This document shows positions 16,229 to 20,724 of a stretch of DNA of 20,724 nucleotides, one piece after another (the stretch's first letter is position 1; each line of letters starts with the position of its first letter). Position numbers and translations under genes: made by a program. The stretch is from Parabacteroides hominis (GTDB lineage: Bacteria > Bacteroidota > Bacteroidia > Bacteroidales > Tannerellaceae), in NCBI RefSeq assembly GCF_014287585.1, contig NZ_JACOOJ010000054.1:1-20724 (forward strand), given 5' to 3'. The notes under the pieces are model-generated. The model was not told where the DNA came from and did no database searches. It saw only the letters and a list, made by a program, of their open reading frames with translations.

Positions 16229-17062
16229 ATGTTTTCACCAGCACCAGGCCCGATTGGCATCTTCGACTCCGGTTACGGAGGGCTTACCATTTTTGATAAG
16301 ATCATGGAAGCGATGCCGGGGTATGATTATGTTTATTTGGGCGATAACGCCCGTTCGCCATACGGCCCGCGTTCGTTCGAGGTTGTGTATCGTTTTACAA
16401 GGCAGGCTGTGGAAACGCTTTTCAATGAAGGATGCCAGCTTGTGATCCTGGCTTGCAACACCGCTTCGGCAAAGGCATTGCGTACGATCCAGCAGCGGGA
16501 CTTGCCGCAGTGGGACCCGGAACGCCGGGTGTTGGGTGTAATCCGTCCGACGGTGGAGTTGATGGATAAGATCAGCAAGAGCAAGCATGTAGGTATTTTG
16601 GGGACGAACGGAACCATCACTTCCGGTTCCTATTCGATGGAAATAAAGAAGATGTTTCCGCACATGACGGTAACGGGCGAAGCCTGCCCGATGTGGGTCC
16701 CGTTGGTCGAGAATAATGAATTTGCTTCACCGGGAGCGGACTATTTCGTCCGGAAACATCTGGAACATATTCTGGCTGCCGATCCGGAGATCGATACGCT
16801 TGTCTTGGGTTGCACGCACTATCCGTTGCTGATCGAAAAGATCAAAGCGTTCCTGCCTGCCGGAATCACTCTGTTTTCGCAAGGGGAATATGTGGCTGCA
16901 AGTCTGACCGACTATTTGCACCGCCATCCCGAAATGGATGCGCGTTTGACAAAGCGAGGCGATTGCCGCTTCCTGACCACCGAATCCGCCACCAAATTCT
17001 CAGATGCCGCCTCCGTCTTCCTGAGCCATCCGGTGGAGGTGGAACAGATTTCGATCGATTGA
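16229..17062 (+). CDS. murI: Glutamate racemase
   Basis: This enzyme interconverts L- and D-glutamate to supply D-Glu for peptidoglycan. The 277-aa length is typical. The cofactor-independent two-cysteine mechanism is supported by ACNTAS (Cys76) and LGCTHYPLL (Cys195), with the conserved GIFDSGYGG (Asp13) and the YLGDNARSPYG segment. It follows the ompH terminator, so it may have its own promoter, although none was clear. The next gene also acts on peptidoglycan D-amino acids. Confidence 0.96.
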   Translation: MFSPAPGPIGIFDSGYGGLTIFDKIMEAMPGYDYVYLGDNARSPYGPRSFEVVYRFTRQAVETLFNEGCQLVILACNTASAKALRTIQQRDLPQWDPERRVLGVIRPTVELMDKISKSKHVGILGTNGTITSGSYSMEIKKMFPHMTVTGEACPMWVPLVENNEFASPGADYFVRKHLEHILAADPEIDTLVLGCTHYPLLIEKIKAFLPAGITLFSQGEYVAASLTDYLHRHPEMDARLTKRGDCRFLTTESATKFSDAASVFLSHPVEVEQISID

Positions 17063-17086
17063 AAATTAAGAAAAACTGAACCTATA

Positions 17087-17174
17087 TTTTAGGCACGGAT
17101 TTCACGGATTACACGGCAAGAAGTTTTTTCAAAACATATTTAAACCGTGAAATCCGTGTAATCCGTGCCTAAAA
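17087..17174. repeat. Long inverted repeat with internal 9-bp direct repeats
   Basis: Two 30-base arms (17087-17116 and 17145-17174) are reverse complements except at two positions, around a 28-nt AT-rich loop. Each arm contains CACGGATT-type units in tandem at 9-bp spacing (CACGGATTT, CACGGATTA, CACGG). The arms end in TTTTAGG/CCTAAAA. It looks like a dispersed intergenic palindromic element (REP- or MITE-like) of Bacteroidota. It could also stop transcription after murI. Confidence 0.75.
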
Positions 17175-17195
17175 TTGTTTCAAATCTGGCAAATT

Positions 17196-17855
17196 ATGAA
17201 ATATATCTGCATCATACTCTCTTTACTTTTCTCCGTTTTCTGCCAGGGGCAGGATCTGGATGGATATATGGCGGAACGGGGCTTAGTGGATGTTTCCGCT
17301 ATGGATACGACGTTGCGGGTGGAACTGGTATATGCGACGGCGGATAATTTCCTTGGGAAAGTTGTTTATTCCGGGATCACGCGTGCCTGGTTGCATCCCG
17401 ATGCGGCCCGCAAACTGCTTGCCGCCCATCGGCTGTTGAAACAGGAACATCCCGGATGGCGGTTTGTGGTCTATGACGCTGCCCGTCCCATGTCGGTACA
17501 GAGGCAGATGTGGGCGCTTGTCCGGGGAACCGATAAGACGAATTACGTCAGCAATCCCGCGAACGGAGGCGGCCTGCATAACTACGGGCTGGCTGTCGAC
17601 CTGACGATCCTCGACGAAAAAGGAATGCCTCTTCCTATGGGCACTCCTTTCGATTATTTCGGGGAAGAAGCGCATACCAATAACGAAGAGGCATTGCTGG
17701 AGAACGGGCGGATTACCCGCGCCGAATATGAAAACCGCCGCCTGCTACGACGGCTTATGCGAAAAGCCGGATTCCGTTCCATCCTGTACGAATGGTGGCA
17801 TTTCAACGCTTGCACTCGTGCAGAAGCACGACAGGGCTATCCGGTGATAGACTGA
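17196..17855 (+). CDS. D-alanyl-D-alanine dipeptidase (M15, VanX/DdpX-like)
   Basis: This is a 219-aa zinc peptidase with signal peptide MKYICIILSLLFSVFC, so it is exported. The zinc-binding motif LHNYGLAVD gives His128 and Asp135. EWWHFN supplies the catalytic Glu199 and zinc ligand His202. The YDAARPMSVQRQMW segment matches the family's substrate-side Arg motif. It should cleave D-Ala-D-Ala released from cell-wall turnover. Genuine vancomycin-resistance context (vanH, vanA) is absent, so a recycling role is more likely. The ATG at 17196 is chosen because an upstream start would begin inside the inverted repeat. It ends 10 bases from the convergent YccF gene. Confidence 0.9.
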   Translation: MKYICIILSLLFSVFCQGQDLDGYMAERGLVDVSAMDTTLRVELVYATADNFLGKVVYSGITRAWLHPDAARKLLAAHRLLKQEHPGWRFVVYDAARPMSVQRQMWALVRGTDKTNYVSNPANGGGLHNYGLAVDLTILDEKGMPLPMGTPFDYFGEEAHTNNEEALLENGRITRAEYENRRLLRRLMRKAGFRSILYEWWHFNACTRAEARQGYPVID

Positions 17856-17865
17856 TCCCTTTCTC

Positions 17866-18234
17866 TTAGGCGATATTTTTTCCGAACGGCGTGAGAGCCA
17901 GTGCAGCCATCTTGAAATGCTGCCGGCCGAAAGGAATACCGATAATCGTGATGCACAACAGCAACCCGAAAAACAGGTGCGTCAGGCAGATCCAAAAGCC
18001 ACCGATGAATATCCAGATCACGTTCATGACTAAGCACAGGCAACCGCCTGAATTGCCGTTGTCCGTCACCCGGCTACCGAAAGGCCAGAGGGCCAGCATT
18101 CCTAACTTCAATGTCTGCAACCCGAAAGGGATACCGATTATCGTAACCATCAGCAGCAAGCTGGATATCAGATATTCCACAGCGGTAATCAATCCGCCGC
18201 AGATAAGCCAGATGATATTTCCCAAAAACTTCAT
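17866..18234 (-). CDS. YccF domain-containing membrane protein
   Basis: This small 122-aa integral membrane protein is built as an internal duplication. Each half has a hydrophobic segment followed by IIGIPFGxQ...K...AL.PFG (about residues 31-53 and 95-117). This repeat is the hallmark of the YccF family, whose biochemical role is unknown. It is probably in the inner membrane. It is the last gene of the HTH, M23, YccF operon, beginning 10 bases after the M23 stop, and converges on the M15 dipeptidase gene with no room for a terminator. Confidence 0.9.
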   Translation of the reverse strand: MKFLGNIIWLICGGLITAVEYLISSLLLMVTIIGIPFGLQTLKLGMLALWPFGSRVTDNGNSGGCLCLVMNVIWIFIGGFWICLTHLFFGLLLCITIIGIPFGRQHFKMAALALTPFGKNIA

Positions 18235-18244
18235 AGCGTCAATA

Positions 18245-19495
18245 TTATAAATTGTTTTTTACTCTCATGCTGTCCAATTCCGCCAACACCGTCTGCTTCA
18301 CGATTGCGAAGCTGTCGCGCAGTTCCGGTTTGACCGGCAGCGAAGGCGGAGCTTCCATCTGTAGCGGGTTGATCGGCTGTCCGTTCTTGTATACCCGGAA
18401 ATCGAGGTGAGGCCCTGTCGAAAGGCCCGTCGAGCCGACGTAGCCGATTACCTGTCCCTGCCCGACATGGCTGCCGACTTGTATGCCTTTGGCATATTTG
18501 CTCAGGTGCATGTAGGAAGTCGTATATACGGAGTTATGTTTCACTTTCAACGTATGGCCTCCGCCACCCATATAACCTTTGGCAATGACGGTCCCGGCCC
18601 CGATGCTCTTGACCTCCGTCCCGACGGGAGCCGCATAGTCCACTCCATGATGTGCCCGGTAGCGTTTCAGGATCGGATGGAAGCGGGCGTTCGTGAAGCG
18701 CGAAGTGATGCGGAAGAAATCCAGCGGAGCTTTCAGGAAGGCCTTCCGGAGGCTGTTTCCTTCGAGGTCGAAATATTCGAAAACGCTATCCTGGGTAAAC
18801 GGTATGGCTGTAAAATCTTTTCCCTGATGCGTGAAGACGGCTCCCTCGATGGAGGTGATATTCAGGGCGGTGGTGTCGTCTATATAGGCAACGTCATACA
18901 GTACCCGGAACGAGTCTCCTTCCTTCACGTCGAAGAAGTCGATCTGCCAGGCATACACATCCGAGATCTTGATCGCCAGCAACGGGTCTGCCCCGCTTGC
19001 CTTGATCACGTTCCAGAGGGAAGAATTGATCGTGCCTTCCGTATAATGGCGTTTGATGGTAATGGGCTTGTTGAATTCGTATGCCAGGATCGAACTGCCT
19101 GTCAGGTCGATGACGGCGTAGTCGACAAGTGATTTGGCAAAGGCGATATAGCGGATATCGGCCACACTGTCCTGGGTCGTAAACGTATAATAGTTCATAC
19201 CCGCGCGAAGTTTGGTCGGGTCCAGGACATTGATGGAGGCTTTCGTAATGCTGTCCGCTTTCAAGGCGGAGAAACCGAGGGCAGAAAAGATAGAGGCTGG
19301 GTTATCGCCGTTTCTCATCTTATATTCCGTCACGTTCAACGAGTCGATGCAAACGCCGTATTGATATACGTGTTGCAAGCTGTCCAGCCATTCGCTGTCG
19401 ACTCCTTCTTCTTCGGGTTGTTGTTTCGTATGTGTGCAGGAAAAGCAGGTAAGCAGTCCTGCGAGTAACAAATATAGGACGATGCTCTTATTCAT
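18245..19495 (-). CDS. M23 family metallopeptidase, lipoprotein
   Basis: This 416-aa protein has a lipoprotein signal (CFSC, Cys20), so it is likely envelope-attached. The N-terminal two thirds form an accessory region resembling the OapA/LysM-like adaptor of M23 endopeptidases. The C-terminal LytM domain shows HHGVD (H282, D286), a flexible Gly loop (GYMGGGGH), SYMHL (H330) and GPHLDF (H363, D365). In canonical M23 enzymes the last motif is HxH, with the second His a zinc ligand; here it is Asp, so activity may be altered or an Asp may be the ligand. Expected to cut peptidoglycan cross-bridges if active. The start overlaps the end of the upstream HTH gene by 8 bases. Confidence 0.9.
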   Translation of the reverse strand: MNKSIVLYLLLAGLLTCFSCTHTKQQPEEEGVDSEWLDSLQHVYQYGVCIDSLNVTEYKMRNGDNPASIFSALGFSALKADSITKASINVLDPTKLRAGMNYYTFTTQDSVADIRYIAFAKSLVDYAVIDLTGSSILAYEFNKPITIKRHYTEGTINSSLWNVIKASGADPLLAIKISDVYAWQIDFFDVKEGDSFRVLYDVAYIDDTTALNITSIEGAVFTHQGKDFTAIPFTQDSVFEYFDLEGNSLRKAFLKAPLDFFRITSRFTNARFHPILKRYRAHHGVDYAAPVGTEVKSIGAGTVIAKGYMGGGGHTLKVKHNSVYTTSYMHLSKYAKGIQVGSHVGQGQVIGYVGSTGLSTGPHLDFRVYKNGQPINPLQMEAPPSLPVKPELRDSFAIVKQTVLAELDSMRVKNNL

Positions 19496-19982
19496 TCTCC
19501 GGCTTCTGATTCTTTTGTTTTCCTGTTTGTTTTTCCAGTTCGTCGATCCGTTTTTGAAGTCTGTGGACTTCTTCCCGTTCCTGCTTTAACATCAGCCGGT
19601 AGGCATCGATGATTTGGGAGAAGGAAACATTGTCGTATTTATGGTTGTTCGTCTGTTCCTGATGGCCTACTATATTATTATATACAGGGCTGTTGGTGTT
19701 ATTTTCATTTTCAATATTGAATGTGTTATTTTCAATATTGACCGAAGCCTCTTCCGCTCTCATTTCTTTGATTGTTTCAACCGAAACATCCAAAGCCTTT
19801 GCCAGTTTATCCAACATCTCGTCGTCTATCTTTTTCATCTCCATCAGTTCCTCTACCTGTTTTTGTGACAATTGAAGTGCCTTTTCCAGGTCTTCCACTT
19901 TAAGTCCTTTTCTATTCATAAGGCGAACGAGGTTGCGTCCGTGATGTATACTGCTGTCGTTCAATAAATCTTTTGTGTCCAT
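19488..19982 (-). CDS. XRE-like helix-turn-helix protein with C-terminal coiled coil
   Basis: This 164-aa cytosolic protein begins with the HHGRN(L)VRL motif seen in many Bacteroidota XRE regulators. A helical DNA-binding region follows (about residues 16-75, with LSQKQVEELMEMKKID and LAKALDVSVETIKEM). An Asn-rich linker (about 80-115) leads to a coiled coil (about 128-155, QEREEVHRLQKRIDELEKQ) that probably dimerises it. DNA recognition residues are degenerate, so binding specificity cannot be predicted. It heads an operon with the M23 peptidase (8-base overlap) and YccF, suggesting it regulates or responds to cell-wall state. The box array at 20146-20304 lies 164 bases upstream of its start. 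Confidence 0.75.
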   Translation of the reverse strand: MDTKDLLNDSSIHHGRNLVRLMNRKGLKVEDLEKALQLSQKQVEELMEMKKIDDEMLDKLAKALDVSVETIKEMRAEEASVNIENNTFNIENENNTNSPVYNNIVGHQEQTNNHKYDNVSFSQIIDAYRLMLKQEREEVHRLQKRIDELEKQTGKQKNQKPENE

Positions 19983-20006
19983 ATCATACTATTTTATACG
20001 TTGCAA

Positions 20007-20022
20007 CAAATATACAAAATTA
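20007..20022 (-). promoter_or_regulatory. Two adjacent candidate -7 elements for the HTH operon
   Basis: On the minus strand TATATTTG (20007-20014) and TAATTTTG (20015-20022) both match TAnnTTTG. They lie 25-40 bases before the HTH start. Neither has a full -33 TTTG; the second has TTGG (20045-20048) at a 22-base gap. Confidence 0.4.
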
Positions 20023-20145
20023 ATCCGTAAGCCTTATTAATTGACCAACTCCTTTGTCGCTGATTCGGATATTGGCGAAGCATAAATGTTGATACCGGTA
20101 AATCATCATTCGGATTATTATTCTGCAAACTTGCTATTGATTGCG

Positions 20146-20304
20146 AAAACAACTGTCATACTATCATGCTTTGCTTTTTGTAGTGTGAATATCAATGCTT
20201 GTACGGAATGATAGTTGCATGATAGTTAAAAAGGAAACTATCATGCCTCTATGTTGTGATATTCAAGTTATATACAAGAAACATGATAGTATGATAGTTG
20301 TTTT
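20146..20304. repeat. Two-fold symmetric array of ATGATAGTT boxes
   Basis: The outer arms 20146-20168 and 20282-20304 are reverse complements at 22 of 23 positions and each holds two boxes 8 bp apart. Inside, GAATATCA (20187-20194) mirrors TGATATTC (20257-20264). ATGATAGTT (20208-20216) mirrors AACTATCAT (20236-20244). One extra box lies at 20219-20227. The boxes and spacings are kept while intervening bases differ, which suggests protein-binding sites more than an RNA stem. An inner perfect 11-bp hairpin covers 20217-20246. Confidence 0.8.
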
Positions 20305-20539
20305 TTTTAATCCATTGTAGTATTGACAAGTTTGAACCGTAAATGCAGATTTACCGGTGAGCTAACAGGCAAGGCTGCACCTCGTGCCGCAAGCTCTCTT
20401 TTGCCGTCTGCTTCAGCAGACGGATAGATGATTGTTCCCGGCTTTGCCGGTTCCTCTGTGGGTTTTAACCCCCTTAAATACAATAGATAAAGGGACTGAA
20501 GTCCACAGAGGAAGAGGCTTTGCCTCCTGATCTTTTAAA
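20305..20539. other. Gene-free stretch with a series of hairpins
   Basis: No coding sequence is supported. The following stems can be seen: 20336-20358 (ACCG-TAAA / TTTA-CCGGT, one bulge); 20404-20423 (CCGTCTGC-TTCA-GCAGACGG); 20438-20450 (CCGGC-TTT-GCCGG); 20451-20461 with 20503-20513 (TTCCTCTGTGG / CCACAGAGGAA, enclosing CCCTT/AAGGG); and 20514-20526 (GAGGC-TTT-GCCTC). They may be a structured RNA or a dispersed palindromic element next to the IS. The strand is undetermined. Confidence 0.6.
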
Positions 20540-20570
20540 GGGGCTGTCCAAAAAGTGTGACAGCCCCTTT
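20537..20570. terminator. Hairpin at the left end of the IS
   Basis: AAAGGGGCTGTC (20537-20548) and GACAGCCCCTTT (20559-20570) form a 12-bp stem with loop CAAAAAGTGT. GGGGCTGTCCAAAAAGT resembles the terminal repeats of Bacteroidota IS1182-like elements, so the hairpin may be formed by the IS end itself. It would also block read-through into the transposase gene. Confidence 0.6.
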
Positions 20571-20724
20571 TGCTATTGTTTATTTCGGTAAAAAGTAGTA
20601 TCTTACCGTTGCAAAAAAACAAACATTATAGCAATGGCTAAGATAGTATTTAAAGAGTTAACATCCAACCAAAATGTACTTTTTCCGGTTAGTTTATCGG
20701 AAAAGATAGCTCCCAATCATCCCG
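20540..20724 (+). mobile_element. Left end of an IS1182-like insertion sequence (partial)
   Basis: The stretch starts with a terminal-repeat-like GGGGCTGTCCAAAAAGT and leads within about 95 bases to a transposase start codon. The right end, the other inverted repeat and the target duplication lie beyond the window, so the exact boundary is an estimate. A small stem CGGTAA/TTACCG (20586-20608) lies in the leader. Confidence 0.6.
20634..20724 (+). CDS. IS1182-family transposase, N-terminal fragment
   Basis: Only the first 30 codons are in the window, running off the right edge without a stop. The N-terminus MAKIVFKELTSNQNVLFP followed by EKIAPNHP matches the usual start of IS1182-type DDE transposases (NQxxLFPxxLxExIPxNHPVR). 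The catalytic DDE residues are outside the window, so completeness and activity are unknown. It begins just inside the IS end. Confidence 0.7.
   Translation, partial: MAKIVFKELTSNQNVLFPVSLSEKIAPNHP

Noticed and set aside
17196..17855. Vancomycin-resistance gene
   Set aside because: The dipeptidase has VanX-like motifs but no vanH, vanA or vanRS neighbours; cell-wall recycling is more likely.
20413..20622. Minus-strand open frame of 69 codons across the hairpin cluster
   Set aside because: It spans several palindromes and the IS end, and shows no domain or signal.

Overview
The window looks like chromosome from a gut Bacteroidales bacterium, most likely Parabacteroides (inference). The evidence is protein families typical of Bacteroidota (DUF6089, DUF6242, paired OmpH/Skp, IS1182-type transposase), signal peptides and lipoboxes of that phylum, and promoters of the Bacteroidota type (TTTG, about 19 bases, TAnnTTTG) instead of sigma70 hexamers. 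No rRNA or CRISPR array is present.

Layout: 1-560 holds a minus-strand tRNA operon (Gly-GCC, Leu-TAA, Gly-GCC) with a clear promoter and a terminator. 586-3461 is a compact minus-strand operon read pyrE, SRPBCC-domain gene, argH, Rieske-like lipoprotein gene. A comF-type phosphoribosyltransferase gene (3588-4271) lies upstream of it on the same strand. Divergent from comF is an AT-rich two-gene unit (4423-6350) encoding a C10 (streptopain-like) cysteine protease lipoprotein and a small outer-membrane beta-barrel. Converging on it are recX and prmC, which overlap by 4 bases. Between prmC and the divergent ribD lie four tandem 22-bp palindromic repeats.

9185-17062 is a plus-strand cell-envelope block: DUF6242 lipoprotein, DUF6089 barrel protein, uppS (undecaprenyl-PP synthase), bamA (outer-membrane protein assembly), two ompH/skp periplasmic chaperone genes and murI (glutamate racemase). 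A D-Ala-D-Ala dipeptidase-like gene follows. The block couples lipid-carrier supply, outer-membrane protein insertion and peptidoglycan precursor supply; a 25-bp perfect hairpin and internal promoters break it into sub-units. Converging from the right is a minus-strand operon: an XRE-like HTH protein, an M23 peptidase lipoprotein and a YccF membrane protein.

20034-20633 is gene-free but highly structured. It holds a two-fold symmetric array of ATGATAGTT boxes, then a run of hairpins, then the left end of an IS1182-like element whose transposase runs off the window.

Most genes are ordinary housekeeping genes. The observations most worth a second look are the symmetric box array at 20146-20304, the four 22-bp palindromes between prmC and ribD, the Rieske-like protein with a Cys in place of the fourth-ligand His, the Gly/Tyr-rich insert in BamA, and the hairpin cluster next to the IS. 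No convincing new defence or mobile system was found.
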